NCBI RefSeq assembly: GCF_001310225.1 | Contig: NZ_CP012898.1 | Location: 372,001 to 436,000, forward strand | Source of the DNA: Pseudalgibacter alginicilyticus | Lineage (GTDB): Bacteria; Bacteroidota; Bacteroidia; Flavobacteriales; Flavobacteriaceae | Length of the DNA stretch: 64,000 nucleotides | Reading direction: 5' to 3' | Part shown: positions 26,478 to 36,254 of the stretch, in pieces | Numbering within the stretch: the first letter of the stretch is position 1 | How the letters are laid out: every line of letters begins with the position of its first letter | Made by a program: the position numbers and the translations under genes | Notes under the pieces: generated by a model | Databases searched by the model: none | What the model was told of the DNA's origin: nothing | What the model saw: the letters and a program-made list of their open reading frames with translations, nothing else

Positions 26478-27200
26478 TTATTTAGAGGTATGTATATGAT
26501 TCATTTCTATACCTAAAAAAAGCATTTTGTGAAACGTAGGTAGTACTGCGCCGCTTTCGGTAGTTGTCCAGTTATTCCAAGTGGCTTCTAAACCACCAAT
26601 AGGTAAAATTGAGACCCACATTTTAAAACTTTTTGGTTTGTTGTTCTTATCTAATAACCATAAATAAGAATCACCTGGCGTAGAACCACCTTGGGTGTAA
26701 GTTATAAGTAGGGCATCATTTCCATTTTCGTCTTTAACCAATGCGCGTTGTACTCCATCATCAAATATTTTATATGGAGCAACTAACCAAAACGAATCAT
26801 TATTAAAATATTTTATGGCCGTATCTATAAGTTCAGCTGCTTTTTTGCCTTCAGTTTTAAAACTATGTATATATGCTTTACTTTGACTTAAGTTATTTAG
26901 GGTTAGTATAACTTTGTAGTCTTTCCAATATACGGAACATATATTTTTGTTTTTTTGCCATTTATAATGATGGCGGTTTTTAAAAGTCCATTCTATATAA
27001 TTAGTATTATTATAGACTTCAAAATTTAATGCGTCTAACATGTTTTTTGCTAAAATATCAGCTTGTTCACCTTGTATTCCAACTGGGAGTGTTTCATTAT
27101 ATTTGAAGTATACAAAGCCAAATAATAATAAGCTAGGGAGAGTAAAAAAGATAATAACTCCTACTATTATTTTAAATGTTTTTTTTGATTTTTTAGCCAT
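26478..27200 (-). CDS. Membrane-anchored protein of unknown function
   Basis: 240 residues: a basic N-terminus (AKKSKKTFK), one transmembrane helix (about 10-32), then a 200-residue extracytoplasmic domain with WTFKNRHHYKWQ, YTQGGSTPGDSYLW and SILPIGGLEATWNNW. Not recognised. The repeated tryptophans and GG motifs suggest a compact beta domain. The mature part faces the periplasm by the positive-inside rule. It lies 80 bases downstream of a candidate structured RNA on the same strand. Confidence 0.8.
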   Translation of the reverse strand: MAKKSKKTFKIIVGVIIFFTLPSLLLFGFVYFKYNETLPVGIQGEQADILAKNMLDALNFEVYNNTNYIEWTFKNRHHYKWQKNKNICSVYWKDYKVILTLNNLSQSKAYIHSFKTEGKKAAELIDTAIKYFNNDSFWLVAPYKIFDDGVQRALVKDENGNDALLITYTQGGSTPGDSYLWLLDKNNKPKSFKMWVSILPIGGLEATWNNWTTTESGAVLPTFHKMLFLGIEMNHIHTSK

Positions 27201-27279
27201 AAAACTAAATTAGATTGGTGCGTGTAGTAGGCTAAATTATTAAATACGATTGGTTTATAGAAAGAAAAACCTTAAAAAA

Positions 27280-27352
27280 CGATAGGCGTAACATCCTCAC
27301 GATTATCGGTGTTTGGGAGTAGCACTTTACCGAACAAATAGGTGTTCTATCA
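27280..27352 (-). ncRNA. Candidate structured RNA with four-stem junction and terminal T-run
   Basis: Within a 180-base gap, the minus strand can fold as P1 GATAG/CTATC (27347-27351 with 27281-27285), P2 GAACA/TGTTC (27343-27347 with 27332-27336), P3 CGGT/ACCG (27329-27332 with 27307-27310) and P4 CGT/ACG (27299-27301 with 27287-27289). P1/P2 and P2/P3 share one base each. GTTTTTT follows P1, like an intrinsic terminator. The block is GC-richer than its surroundings. It has no T-loop or anticodon arm, so not a tRNA. It could correspond to a Flavobacteria-specific RNA motif such as Flavo-1, which I cannot verify. Confidence 0.4.
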
Positions 27353-27380
27353 ATTTTCAATGTGATTACTATAAACAGTT

Positions 27381-27977
27381 TTAAACACTTATTGAAAGTT
27401 CTATTAATTTTTGTTTTGAAAAATTAATTAAATCATCAAAAAACGCAGAAAATTCGTTTTCAAATTCTGAATAAAAAGCTTCTAATTCAGTAATAGCTTC
27501 ATTCATACCAGAACGATTTTTTGTGCGTTGATTCATGCCTACTAAAATTTTAGAAATGCCTTCAATAGTCGCATAGCTGAGGAGCCAATTATCAGCCATC
27601 ATATAAGGAAGCATTTTTTGAACACGCAGTGGTAATATGTCAAAGTGAATTTTTAAAGATTTATAAAAATTATCTACATAAATATCTAAGGGGATATTAC
27701 AATACTTACTCCAGTTTTTAGCCAGAAAATGGTCGTATAAAATATCAACAATAACGCCTGAATAATGGCCATATTTTTCATGTAACCGTTTGGTACTTAG
27801 TCGTACTGTTTTGTGTGCGTCCGTATATGTATCTATTTGTCTATGCAACAAAATACCAATTTGTATTTGTTTTGAAAATTTACTGTAATTTTTTCCTTTA
27901 ATACCATCAGCCATAAAATTGCCTATAGTTATTAAATCGTTTTCTCCAGAGAGGTAAATGTGGGCGAGATAATTCAT
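27381..27977 (-). CDS. Acyl-carrier-protein phosphodiesterase-like protein (DUF479)
   Basis: 198 residues of the AcpH/DUF479 family, proposed to remove 4'-phosphopantetheine from acyl carrier protein. The family signature is clear: MNYLAHIYLSGEND, GNFMADGIKGK, GILLHRQIDTYTDAH, VDILYDHFLAKNW. Conserved His and Asp residues (H6, D24, H45, D49) would form the metal site of this HD-like helical fold. Cytoplasmic. Faces glmM divergently, 76 bases apart. Confidence 0.92.
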   Translation of the reverse strand: MNYLAHIYLSGENDLITIGNFMADGIKGKNYSKFSKQIQIGILLHRQIDTYTDAHKTVRLSTKRLHEKYGHYSGVIVDILYDHFLAKNWSKYCNIPLDIYVDNFYKSLKIHFDILPLRVQKMLPYMMADNWLLSYATIEGISKILVGMNQRTKNRSGMNEAITELEAFYSEFENEFSAFFDDLINFSKQKLIELSISV

Positions 27978-28024
27978 TGGTGTAATTTACGAAATACAAT
28001 TAAAGAATTATGTTTATGAAATAC

Positions 28025-28032
28025 TATATTTG
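28025..28032 (+). promoter_or_regulatory. Possible -7 element of glmM
   Basis: TATATTTG fits TAnnTTTG and lies 21 bases before the glmM start codon. No good TTTG partner is seen at the usual spacing, so this is weak. Confidence 0.35.
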
Positions 28033-28053
28033 CTTTTAATTTTAATATGAACT

Positions 28054-29442
28054 ATGACACTAATAAAATCAATTTCTGGAATTAGAGGAACAATTGGCGG
28101 AAACGTAGGAGAAAACTTAACACCCATTGATGCGGTTAAATTTGCATCAGCTTATGGTATTTGGTTAAAACAACAACGCGATAAAGACAATCATAAAGTA
28201 GTAGTAGGGAGGGATGCCCGGATTTCTGGTGAAATGATTCAGAATCTTGTTATGAATACTTTAGTTGGTTTAGGTATTGATGTGATTGATGCTGGACTTT
28301 CTACAACTCCAACAGTAGAAATTGCCGTGCCAATGGAGCATGCCGATGGAGGTATTATATTAACAGCTAGCCATAATCCAAAACAATGGAATGCACTAAA
28401 ACTTTTAAATGCTAAAGGCGAATTTTTAGATGCTATTGAAGGTGCTAAAATCTTAGATATAGCAGAAAGTGATGCTATGACTTTTGTAGATGTTGATAAT
28501 TTAGGAAAAATAACTAAAAATCAAGCGTATATAGATTTGCATATAGATGAGGTGTTAAATTTACCATTGGTAAACGCAAAAAACATTGAAAAGGCACGTT
28601 TTAAAGTCGTTGTTGATGGTGTAAATTCAACAGGCGGGATAGCCATTCCTTTACTATTAGAACGCTTAGGTGTTGAAGTTATAAAACTTCATTGTGAACC
28701 AAACGGACATTTTCCACATAATCCAGAACCGTTAAAAGAGCATTTAGGAGATTTGTCAGATGAGGTAAAAAAGCATAAAGCAAATTTTGGAATTGTAGTA
28801 GACCCAGATGTTGATCGTTTGGCATTTATGGATGAGAATGGAGAAATGTTTGGAGAAGAGTATACCTTAGTAGCATGTGCAGATTATGTATTAAGTAAAA
28901 CACCAGGAAATACTGTAAGTAATATGAGTTCTACAAGAGCCTTGCGTGATATTACCGAAAAACATGGTGGCACTTATGAGGCTAGTGCTGTTGGTGAGGT
29001 TAATGTTGTTAAGCTAATGAAAAAAAATAAGGTTGTTATTGGAGGTGAAGGAAATGGAGGTATTATTTATCCAGATTCGCATTATGGACGAGACGCTCTT
29101 GTTGGTGTGGCTTTGTTTTTAAGTTTGTTAGCCGAAAAAGATATGTCGGTTAGTGCATTAAGAAAAACGTATCCAAGTTACTTTATGGGTAAAAAGAAAA
29201 TTCAGCTCACTCCCAATTTAAATGTTGACGCTATTTTAAAAACAATAGAAGAACGTTATCAAAATGAACAATTAACCACTATTGATGGTGTTAAGATTGA
29301 TTTTTCTGAAAGTTGGGTACATTTACGTAAAAGTAATACAGAACCAATTATTAGAATTTATACTGAGGCAAAATCGCAAGAAGCGGCCAATACATTAGCA
29401 GATAAGTTTATTGCGGAAATAGGGTCTATTGCAGGAATTTAA
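28054..29442 (+). CDS. glmM: Phosphoglucosamine mutase (alpha-D-phosphohexomutase)
   Basis: 462 residues. Interconverts glucosamine 6- and 1-phosphate for UDP-GlcNAc and cell-wall synthesis; other phosphohexose substrates are possible. The phosphoserine loop TASHNP (S106), the Mg loop DPDVDR (250-255), the sugar loop GEGNGG and the phosphate-binding C-terminal RKSNTEPIIRIY are all present in order, so a complete four-domain enzyme. In Bacteroidota this GlmM-type gene often serves as the only one of its class. The start ISGIRGTIGG is the canonical N-terminus. Confidence 0.93.
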   Translation: MTLIKSISGIRGTIGGNVGENLTPIDAVKFASAYGIWLKQQRDKDNHKVVVGRDARISGEMIQNLVMNTLVGLGIDVIDAGLSTTPTVEIAVPMEHADGGIILTASHNPKQWNALKLLNAKGEFLDAIEGAKILDIAESDAMTFVDVDNLGKITKNQAYIDLHIDEVLNLPLVNAKNIEKARFKVVVDGVNSTGGIAIPLLLERLGVEVIKLHCEPNGHFPHNPEPLKEHLGDLSDEVKKHKANFGIVVDPDVDRLAFMDENGEMFGEEYTLVACADYVLSKTPGNTVSNMSSTRALRDITEKHGGTYEASAVGEVNVVKLMKKNKVVIGGEGNGGIIYPDSHYGRDALVGVALFLSLLAEKDMSVSALRKTYPSYFMGKKKIQLTPNLNVDAILKTIEERYQNEQLTTIDGVKIDFSESWVHLRKSNTEPIIRIYTEAKSQEAANTLADKFIAEIGSIAGI

Positions 29443-29478
29443 ATAAGGTAGATTTTTTTATAATAAAGAGATAAGCGT

Positions 29479-30363
29479 CTAAATTTTAGGCGCTTTATCT
29501 TTGTGTTTCCAGCGTTTGTGTGTCCATAAATAAAATTCAGGAGCTTCATGAATTTGTTCTTCAACTCGCTTTAGTGAATTGTCTGTTATTTCAAAATCAT
29601 TAAACGCGTTAGGATTTTTAACAATATCCATAAAAGTAGCTTGATAAAAACCACGCTTTACTTTTTTTACTTTAAGGAATAACGTAGCCATATCCAATCG
29701 CTTAGCAAGAATTTCTGCACCAACATGAACGGGGGCATTTATACCCATAAATGTTTGCCAATGTATCGCTTTGTCTGCCTTTGGTGATTGATCGAATACA
29801 AAGCCATTAAAAGTTAATTCTTTATTTTGTTTAGCTTTTATAAGCGTAGGAAATGTTTCTTTTGTTGTAATTAAATAACTATCATATTTAGCTCTAATTC
29901 GTTTTACTAAAGCATCAAAATATTTATTACTTAATTTTTTGTAAACCGCATAACCCTTATGGTTTATTTGTTTTTGTAAAATAAATATCCATTCCCAACT
30001 GGCATAATGCCCCATTAACAAAATAATACTTTTGTTTTCTTTTTCAAGTTTATGAATTTCTTCAACATTGGTAAAAATATATCGTTTTTTCATTTCAGTT
30101 TCAGAAATGGTAATAGATTTAACGGCTTCAAGAATCATATCACATAAGTGATGATAGAATTTTTTACTAATAACAGTAATTTCTTTTTCAGTTTTTTCTG
30201 GGAATACAAGGTTTAAGTTATTGGTTACTACTTTTTTTCTATAACCAATAATATAATAGACGAGTAGGTATGTTACGTCAGAAATTAGATATAGCAATTT
30301 AAATGGCAATATAGAAATAAGCCATAATAATGGATAAATAATAATATATATTAGAAATTGCAT
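29479..30363 (-). CDS. Lipid A biosynthesis acyltransferase (LpxL/HtrB family)
   Basis: 294 residues. One N-terminal membrane helix (about 3-35) and the HX4E catalytic motif HYASWE (119-124) of lysophospholipid-type acyltransferases are visible; NGFVFDQSPKADKA and the FMGINAPVHVGAE region match this family. It would add a secondary acyl chain to lipid A (or another lipid in Bacteroidota, such as an ornithine lipid) at the inner face of the inner membrane. Convergent with glmM and divergent from the rhomboid gene. Confidence 0.9.
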   Translation of the reverse strand: MQFLIYIIIYPLLWLISILPFKLLYLISDVTYLLVYYIIGYRKKVVTNNLNLVFPEKTEKEITVISKKFYHHLCDMILEAVKSITISETEMKKRYIFTNVEEIHKLEKENKSIILLMGHYASWEWIFILQKQINHKGYAVYKKLSNKYFDALVKRIRAKYDSYLITTKETFPTLIKAKQNKELTFNGFVFDQSPKADKAIHWQTFMGINAPVHVGAEILAKRLDMATLFLKVKKVKRGFYQATFMDIVKNPNAFNDFEITDNSLKRVEEQIHEAPEFYLWTHKRWKHKDKAPKI

Positions 30364-30377
30364 GAATTAACTTTAAA

Positions 30378-30406
30378 TTTGCAATCGCAAATATATATTA
30401 AATTTG
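30378..30406 (+). promoter_or_regulatory. Promoter of the rhomboid gene within a divergent region
   Basis: TTTG at 30378-30381, a 17-base spacer and TAAATTTG at 30399-30406, fitting the flavobacterial consensus; the ATG is 19 bases downstream. On minus, TATATTTG (30388-30395) lies between them and may serve the acyltransferase gene, so the two promoters interlock. Confidence 0.65.
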
Positions 30407-30425
30407 ATTTTAAACTTTGTAAAGT

Positions 30426-31076
30426 ATGGTTAACTTAAGTATCATTACTATAATAATTATTGCAGCTAACGTTATTATTTCCTATAAAGGGTTTGGTGAT
30501 TTTGGTTTTTTTGAAAAATATAAATTCCAAATTGGTTCTATTCAACGAGGTGAAAAAATCAGATTGTTTAGTGCTGGTTTTTTACATGTTGATACGCAGC
30601 ACTTACTTTTTAATATGCTTACACTATACTTTTTTGCAGGTACAGTGTTAGCGTATCTGGGTACTATGGGCTTTTTAGTTGTTTATTTTGTAAGCTTGGT
30701 TTTTGGCAATTTATTATCACTATATTTTCATAAAAACGAATATCAATATAGTGCCGTTGGCGCAAGTGGTGCAGTTGTAGGTGTTTTGTATTCAGCAATT
30801 TTATTACAGCCGGGTATGAATTTGTATTTGTTTTTTATCCCCATTCCAATTCCTGCCTATTTGTTTGGTATTGGTTATTTATTATACTCTATTTATGGTA
30901 TGAAAAATAGAATAGGAAATATTGGTCACGATGCTCATTTTGGTGGTGCTATTGGTGGCTATGTTATTACTTTATTACTTTATCCTATGTTATTTTCAAC
31001 CAATTTACTCATGGTTGGTTTGTTAGCAATTCCTATTGTATTATTATTTGTTTTGAAGAAAACCGGTAAGATTTAA
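30426..31076 (+). CDS. Rhomboid intramembrane serine protease
   Basis: 216 residues, six hydrophobic segments. The Ser-His dyad is complete: S114 in VGASGAVVG and H171 in GHDAHFGGAIGGY. The oxyanion-side motif HLLFNMLTLYFF (H59, N63) is also present. It cleaves single-span membrane proteins within the bilayer; substrates unknown. Small bacterial core rhomboid with no extra domains. It stands alone, with a good promoter 19 bases before the ATG. Confidence 0.93.
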   Translation: MVNLSIITIIIIAANVIISYKGFGDFGFFEKYKFQIGSIQRGEKIRLFSAGFLHVDTQHLLFNMLTLYFFAGTVLAYLGTMGFLVVYFVSLVFGNLLSLYFHKNEYQYSAVGASGAVVGVLYSAILLQPGMNLYLFFIPIPIPAYLFGIGYLLYSIYGMKNRIGNIGHDAHFGGAIGGYVITLLLYPMLFSTNLLMVGLLAIPIVLLFVLKKTGKI

Positions 31077-31243
31077 GAATCCTAAATCCAGAATTAAGAA
31101 TTGGCATGGCTATTGAATTTATAAATAGACGGTACACTTTGCTATGTTGTTAAATATTTGTTTTTCAGTTGTTTAGTGTTTTTTGTAAAAAATAAAATAA
31201 ATGTTTAATCTTGTTTTTATGACAGATTGACTTAAATAAATAT

Positions 31244-33694
31244 ATGAAGAAATCTAATTTTATCACCCTTGACAGTTTGTCATTACAGGAATTTGATGAA
31301 AACTCAGAATTAATTCCATTAATGACACCAGAGGACGAAGAAGAAATCAATAAAGAAGACTTGCCAGAAACCTTACCTATTTTGTCGTTGAGAAATACGG
31401 TGCTTTTTCCTGGAGTGGTTATTCCTATTACGGCAGGTAGAGATAAGTCTATCAAACTAATTAATGATGCTAATAAAGGTAGTAAAGTAATTGGTGTTGT
31501 AGCTCAAAAAGATGAGTCTATTGAAAATCCCACGGCTAAAGAAATCCATGAAACAGGTACGGTAGCAAAAATATTACGTGTGCTTAAAATGCCAGATGGT
31601 AATGTAACCGTTATTATTCAAGGGAAAAAACGCTTTAAAGTTGCTGAGGTTATTACTGAGGATCCGTATATGAATGCCACGGTAAGAGAAATACCTGAAG
31701 CGAGACCAGCTTTAAAAAACAAGGAGTTTATGGCTATTATTGAATCCATAAAAGATTTGGCTCTTGAAATTATTAAGGAAAGCCCAAACATTCCCAGTGA
31801 AGCATCATTTGCTATAAAAAACATTGAAAGCAGTTCTTTTTTAATAAATTTTGTGTCGTCAAACATGAATCTTTCAGTACCTGAAAAACAGGTGCTTTTA
31901 GAAATGGACGATCTTAAAAAACGTGCTTTGGCTACTTTGAAATTTATGAATATTGAGTTTCAGAAGTTAGAACTTAAGAATGATATCCAGTCTAAAGTTC
32001 AAATGGATATGAGCCAACAGCAACGCGAGTATTTCTTGCATCAGCAAATGAAAACCATTCAAGAAGAATTGGGAGGTGTTAGCCATGATGAGGAAATTGA
32101 TGAAATGAAGGCTAAAGCCAGTGAAAAAAAATGGGATGAAAAGGTGGCAAAGCATTTTGAAAAAGAAATTGCAAAAATGCAGCGGATGAATCCACAAGTG
32201 GCAGAATATTCCATTCAGCGAAATTATTTGGAGTTATTTTTAGATTTGCCTTGGAATGAGTTTAGTAAGGATAAGTTTGATTTAAAGCGCGCTATGAAAA
32301 TCCTTGACAGAGACCATTTTGGTTTAGAGGATGTAAAGCGAAGAATTATTGAATATTTGGCGGTTTTAAAATTGCGAAACGATATGAAATCTCCTATTTT
32401 GTGTTTATATGGCCCCCCGGGAGTTGGTAAAACATCTTTAGGAAAATCTATAGCAGAAGCTTTAGGACGCGAATATGTACGGATTTCTTTAGGAGGCTTG
32501 CGCGATGAAGCTGAAATTAGAGGTCATCGTAAGACATATATTGGAGCTATGCCTGGACGAATCATTCAAAGTTTGAAAAAAGCGGGTACTTCAAACCCGG
32601 TTTTTGTATTGGATGAAATTGATAAATTGTCAAATTCACATCAAGGCGATCCATCATCAGCCATGTTAGAGGTGTTAGATCCAGAGCAAAACAGTGAGTT
32701 TTATGATAACTTTTTGGAATTGGGGTATGATCTTTCTAAAGTGATGTTTATTGCAACTTCAAATAGCTTATCAACCATTCAACCTGCATTACGCGATAGA
32801 ATGGAAATTATCAATGTTACGGGGTACACCATAGAAGAGAAAGTTGAAATTGCTAAAAGACATTTACTTCCAAAACAATTAAAAGAACATGGATTAACTG
32901 ATCAGCATTTAAAAATAGGCAAACCTCAATTAGAAAAAATAGTAGAAGGTTATACACGTGAATCTGGTGTTCGTGGTTTAGAAAAGCAAATTGCAAAGAT
33001 GGTGCGGTATGCAGCTAAAAATATTGCCATGGAAGATGAATATAATATTAAAGTGTCAAACGAAGATATTATAGAGGTTTTAGGAGGTCCAAAATTAGAA
33101 CGTGACAAATATGAAAATAATAATGTGGCAGGTGTTGTTACTGGATTAGCTTGGACAAGTGTTGGTGGTGATATTTTGTTTATAGAATCTATTTTATCAA
33201 AAGGAAAAGGGAGTCTTTCAATAACAGGGAATTTAGGTAAAGTTATGAAAGAATCCGCTACTATAGCAATGGAGTATATTAAATCTAATGCAGACGAGTT
33301 TGGAATAGATACAGCTATTTTCGATAAATATAATGTTCATATTCACGTACCAGAAGGTGCAACTCCAAAAGATGGACCAAGCGCGGGTGTTACCATGCTA
33401 ACTTCATTAATATCCTTATTTACTCAACGAAAAGTAAAGAAGAGCATAGCAATGACAGGAGAAATAACGTTGCGTGGAAAAGTACTTCCTGTAGGAGGCA
33501 TTAAAGAAAAAATATTAGCTGCAAAACGAGCAAGAATTAAAGAAATTTTGCTTTGCGAAGAAAATAGACGTGATATAGAAGAAATAAAACCAGAATATTT
33601 AAAAGGTCTAACCTTTCATTATGTCACAGATATGAGTGATGTTATTAAATTAGCACTTACAAATCAGAAAGTTACTAACCCAAAGAAGCTTTAA
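31244..33694 (+). CDS. lon: ATP-dependent protease Lon
   Basis: 816 residues, full-length LonA. Order: N-terminal substrate domain (about 43-240, [14 protein letters not shown]), AAA+ module with Walker A GPPGVGKT (390-397) and [19 protein letters not shown], then the protease domain with catalytic S713 in KDGPSAGV and K756 in GGIKEK, the Ser-Lys dyad. It degrades misfolded and regulatory proteins in the cytoplasm. About 170 bases upstream are non-coding and T-rich. A strong terminator follows. Confidence 0.97.
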   Translation: MKKSNFITLDSLSLQEFDENSELIPLMTPEDEEEINKEDLPETLPILSLRNTVLFPGVVIPITAGRDKSIKLINDANKGSKVIGVVAQKDESIENPTAKEIHETGTVAKILRVLKMPDGNVTVIIQGKKRFKVAEVITEDPYMNATVREIPEARPALKNKEFMAIIESIKDLALEIIKESPNIPSEASFAIKNIESSSFLINFVSSNMNLSVPEKQVLLEMDDLKKRALATLKFMNIEFQKLELKNDIQSKVQMDMSQQQREYFLHQQMKTIQEELGGVSHDEEIDEMKAKASEKKWDEKVAKHFEKEIAKMQRMNPQVAEYSIQRNYLELFLDLPWNEFSKDKFDLKRAMKILDRDHFGLEDVKRRIIEYLAVLKLRNDMKSPILCLYGPPGVGKTSLGKSIAEALGREYVRISLGGLRDEAEIRGHRKTYIGAMPGRIIQSLKKAGTSNPVFVLDEIDKLSNSHQGDPSSAMLEVLDPEQNSEFYDNFLELGYDLSKVMFIATSNSLSTIQPALRDRMEIINVTGYTIEEKVEIAKRHLLPKQLKEHGLTDQHLKIGKPQLEKIVEGYTRESGVRGLEKQIAKMVRYAAKNIAMEDEYNIKVSNEDIIEVLGGPKLERDKYENNNVAGVVTGLAWTSVGGDILFIESILSKGKGSLSITGNLGKVMKESATIAMEYIKSNADEFGIDTAIFDKYNVHIHVPEGATPKDGPSAGVTMLTSLISLFTQRKVKKSIAMTGEITLRGKVLPVGGIKEKILAAKRARIKEILLCEENRRDIEEIKPEYLKGLTFHYVTDMSDVIKLALTNQKVTNPKKL

Positions 33695-33707
33695 AATGTT
33701 TAATTTG

Positions 33708-33739
33708 AAAAACCTCGAGTTATTTCGAGGTTTTTTTTT
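33708..33739 (+). terminator. Terminator of lon
   Basis: Stem AAAAACCTCGA / TCGAGGTTTTT with a short loop and nine T, 13 bases after the stop. Confidence 0.9.
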
Positions 33740-33817
33740 AGGCATCTATTTTTTTAATTAAAATAAAAGACACATGCTAACGTTTAAAGATAGATTTACT
33801 TACTTTGTATTGTAAAT

Positions 33818-34837
33818 ATGCTAAAGAAAATAATTGCATCTTTTTATTTTATAATCTGTTTTTCATCCTACGCTCAGTTGGGTGGCGAATCTACTTATCA
33901 ATTTCTCAATTTAGTATCATCACCCAGACAAGCAGCTCTTGGCGGAAAGGTGTTAACAAATGTTGATTATGATGTGACACAAGGTTTATTCAATCCTGCA
34001 ACAATAAATGTAGAGATGGATAATCAATTGGCATTAAATTATACGAGTTATTTAGGGGGAATTAGTTACGGGACTGCAGCTTATGCCTATACTTTGGATA
34101 GACGTACCCAAACCTTTCATGGTGGAATTACGTATATTAATTATGGTAGTTTTGATGGTTATGATGAGTCTGGAAACAGTACCGGTACATTTACGGGAAG
34201 TGAAACAGCATTATCTTTAGGGTATGCTTTGCAAATAGGACGTTCTGATTTTTATTTTGGTGGAAATTTAAAACTCATTACTTCAAAACTGGAACAATAT
34301 AGTTCTTTTGGTGCTGCGGTAGATTTAGGTTTGTTATATATAGATGAAAACATTGATTTTAATGCTGCTTTAGTTGTTAGAAATTTTGGAACTCAAATAA
34401 CCACCTATGCGGGTTTAAATGAGCCTTTACCTTTTGAACTTGATTTTGGAATGTCTCAAACATTAGAAAATGTACCCATTCGCTGGCATGTAACTTTCGA
34501 AAACTTACAGAAATGGCCTATTGCTACTTCAAATCCTGCAAGAGCAACTAGTGATTTAAGTGGTAACCAAACTGAAGAAAAAATCGGGTTTTTAGGTCAG
34601 GTTATTAGGCATACCATTCTTGGGGCAGAATTGTTTCCGGAAGGTGGATTTAATATTCGATTGGCTTATAACTTTAGAAGAGGTGAGGAACTTCGTATTT
34701 TAGAACAACGAAACTTTTCAGGTCTGTCAGCAGGTTTTTCAATAAAATTGAATAAAATGCGATTTAGTTATGCGCACGCTAAATATTCTAGTGCTGCTAA
34801 TGCTAATTTCTTTGGATTACAAATAGATTTACAATAA
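33818..34837 (+). CDS. porQ: Type IX secretion system protein PorQ
   Basis: 339 residues. Signal peptide ending SSYAQ, then an outer-membrane beta-barrel-type sequence recognised as PorQ from the mature start LGGESTYQFLNLVSSPRQAALGGK and the PAT(I)N motif shared with the PorV/PorQ family. In the T9SS, PorQ cooperates with PorU, PorV and PorZ at the outer membrane in cargo attachment. Its stop is immediately followed by the cmk ATG (no spacer), so the two are co-transcribed. Placement of porQ directly before cmk is common in Bacteroidota (from memory). Confidence 0.92.
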   Translation: MLKKIIASFYFIICFSSYAQLGGESTYQFLNLVSSPRQAALGGKVLTNVDYDVTQGLFNPATINVEMDNQLALNYTSYLGGISYGTAAYAYTLDRRTQTFHGGITYINYGSFDGYDESGNSTGTFTGSETALSLGYALQIGRSDFYFGGNLKLITSKLEQYSSFGAAVDLGLLYIDENIDFNAALVVRNFGTQITTYAGLNEPLPFELDFGMSQTLENVPIRWHVTFENLQKWPIATSNPARATSDLSGNQTEEKIGFLGQVIRHTILGAELFPEGGFNIRLAYNFRRGEELRILEQRNFSGLSAGFSIKLNKMRFSYAHAKYSSAANANFFGLQIDLQ

Positions 34838-35533
34838 ATGAGTAATAAAATTACAATTGCCATAGATGGGCATTCTTCTACAGGAAAAAGCACCATAGCA
34901 AAACAAATAGCAAACAAATTAGGTTATGTATATGTAGATTCTGGAGCTATGTATAGAGCTGTAACTTTATACGCTATGAAACAAGGCTTAATTAATGAAG
35001 ACGATTTTAATATTGAAGCGCTTATTGATCAATTAAATAAGATTGATATTAGTTTTAAATTTAATGAAAACTTGGGATTTGCAGAGGTTTATTTGAATGA
35101 TGAAAATGTAGAAAAAGCCATTAGAACTTTAGAAGTTTCAGGATTTGTTAGTAAAGTAGCAGCAGTATCTGAAGTACGAAAAAAACTAGTAGCTATACAG
35201 CAACAAATAGGAAATGATAAAGGTGTGGTTATGGATGGCAGGGATATTGGCACCGTAGTTTTTCCTGATGCTGAACTTAAAATATTTATGACAGCCTCAG
35301 CCGAAACAAGAGCAGAAAGACGTTATAAAGAGTTAATAGATAGGGGAGATGATGTTATCTATGAAAATGTTTTAAAAAATGTTCAGGAGCGAGATTATTT
35401 AGATTCTACACGAAAAGATTCTCCCTTAATAAAAGCAGACGATGCTATAGAAATTGATAATTCTAATTTATCATTACAAGAACAACATGATAAGGTATTG
35501 GGGTTAGTAACTAAAATGATAAAATTAAATTAA
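34838..35533 (+). CDS. cmk: Cytidylate kinase
   Basis: 231 residues, phosphorylates CMP and dCMP. P-loop GHSSTGKST (11-19) and YVDSGAMYRAVTLY follow the N-terminal strand. The NMP-binding and DGRDIGTVVFPDA regions and the lid arginines TRAERRYKEL are in place. Cytoplasmic housekeeping enzyme, translationally coupled to porQ. A terminator follows. Confidence 0.96.
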   Translation: MSNKITIAIDGHSSTGKSTIAKQIANKLGYVYVDSGAMYRAVTLYAMKQGLINEDDFNIEALIDQLNKIDISFKFNENLGFAEVYLNDENVEKAIRTLEVSGFVSKVAAVSEVRKKLVAIQQQIGNDKGVVMDGRDIGTVVFPDAELKIFMTASAETRAERRYKELIDRGDDVIYENVLKNVQERDYLDSTRKDSPLIKADDAIEIDNSNLSLQEQHDKVLGLVTKMIKLN

Positions 35534-35535
35534 TT

Positions 35536-35564
35536 AGTCTCACCATAATAGTGAGTCTTTTTTT
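35536..35564 (+). terminator. Terminator of porQ-cmk
   Basis: AGTCTCAC / GTGAGTCT with one T-T mismatch, loop CATAATA, then seven T. Confidence 0.75.
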
Positions 35565-35570
35565 ATTCAT

Positions 35571-35603
35571 AAAAAAAGGCTCATCACTAATGGATGAACC
35601 TTA
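35571..35603 (-). terminator. Terminator of the 183-residue lipoprotein gene
   Basis: On minus, AAGGTTCATC / GATGAGCCTT followed by TTTTT. Back to back with the cmk terminator. Confidence 0.8.
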
Positions 35604-35626
35604 ATATTATAGTTTTTTAGAAAAAC

Positions 35627-36178
35627 CTATTCATCACCTGAAGTCAGATATAAATAAGAGCCTTCAAAACCTCCTGTTATGTCTTTACCGTCTGCTCGGG
35701 TTAAGCTAAATGATAAACTAATAGAATCTACAGTGTAATCTATAACTGTAATACTACCATCAACTACTCTTAAGTCCGAAGTTCCATCACCTAAATAAAA
35801 TTGACTCACACCATTTTCAAACTCAGCACCAATAAAATCACCATCAACAACAAACTCTAAACTTGAAATTTCTGATAGGTTGTAAGTTCTATTAGGTGTA
35901 AGATCCAACGCATTAATTCGAGCCGAAAACAAATCCACATTATTGATTGTCGTCCCATTAATAGCAGCTGTTATTTCTGCCTCAGTTTTATTGCTTACAC
36001 TTAAATATACATACTGACCTATTGAAGCAGGTTCTACAATGGCTGTTTTCATTTCATAAACCGATGCTCCTACTGTAATATTGTTTTCGTTGTTGGTACC
36101 TGAATTATCATCATCAGAAGAACAAGACACACTTAAAATAACTAAGATTGCGAATGCAAAACGTTTTATATGTTTCAT
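35627..36178 (-). CDS. Lipoprotein of unknown function
   Basis: 183 residues. Signal peptide with lipobox VSC (ILVILSVSC) followed by an acidic serine/asparagine spacer (SSDDDNSGTNNEN), a pattern seen in flavobacterial surface lipoproteins exported to the outer leaflet (LES-like). The rest is beta-rich (SVYEMKTAIVEPASIG, RADGKDITGGFEGSYLYL) and not recognised. It shares the operon direction with the T9SS-sorted protein but is separated by a terminator at 36202. Confidence 0.8.
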   Translation of the reverse strand: MKHIKRFAFAILVILSVSCSSDDDNSGTNNENNITVGASVYEMKTAIVEPASIGQYVYLSVSNKTEAEITAAINGTTINNVDLFSARINALDLTPNRTYNLSEISSLEFVVDGDFIGAEFENGVSQFYLGDGTSDLRVVDGSITVIDYTVDSISLSFSLTRADGKDITGGFEGSYLYLTSGDE

Positions 36179-36201
36179 AGATATGACATTTTAAAAGTTA
36201 G

Positions 36202-36227
36202 AAAAGGCCCACCTCTTACAATGGGCC
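36202..36227 (-). terminator. Terminator of the T9SS-sorted LRR/beta-helix gene
   Basis: Minus strand GGCCCA / TGGGCC with a 10-base loop and TTTTC. Confidence 0.7.
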
Positions 36228-36254
36228 ATTTGATATAGATTCTAAAATATGGAC

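Noticed and set aside
27280-27352. tRNA gene from the cloverleaf-like fold
   Set aside because: No T-loop consensus, no anticodon arm of five pairs, no CCA-type end.
29470-29499. Hairpin AGCGTCTAA/TTAGGCGCT as a terminator between glmM and the acyltransferase gene
   Set aside because: It overlaps the last codons of the acyltransferase gene and has no T-run on either side.
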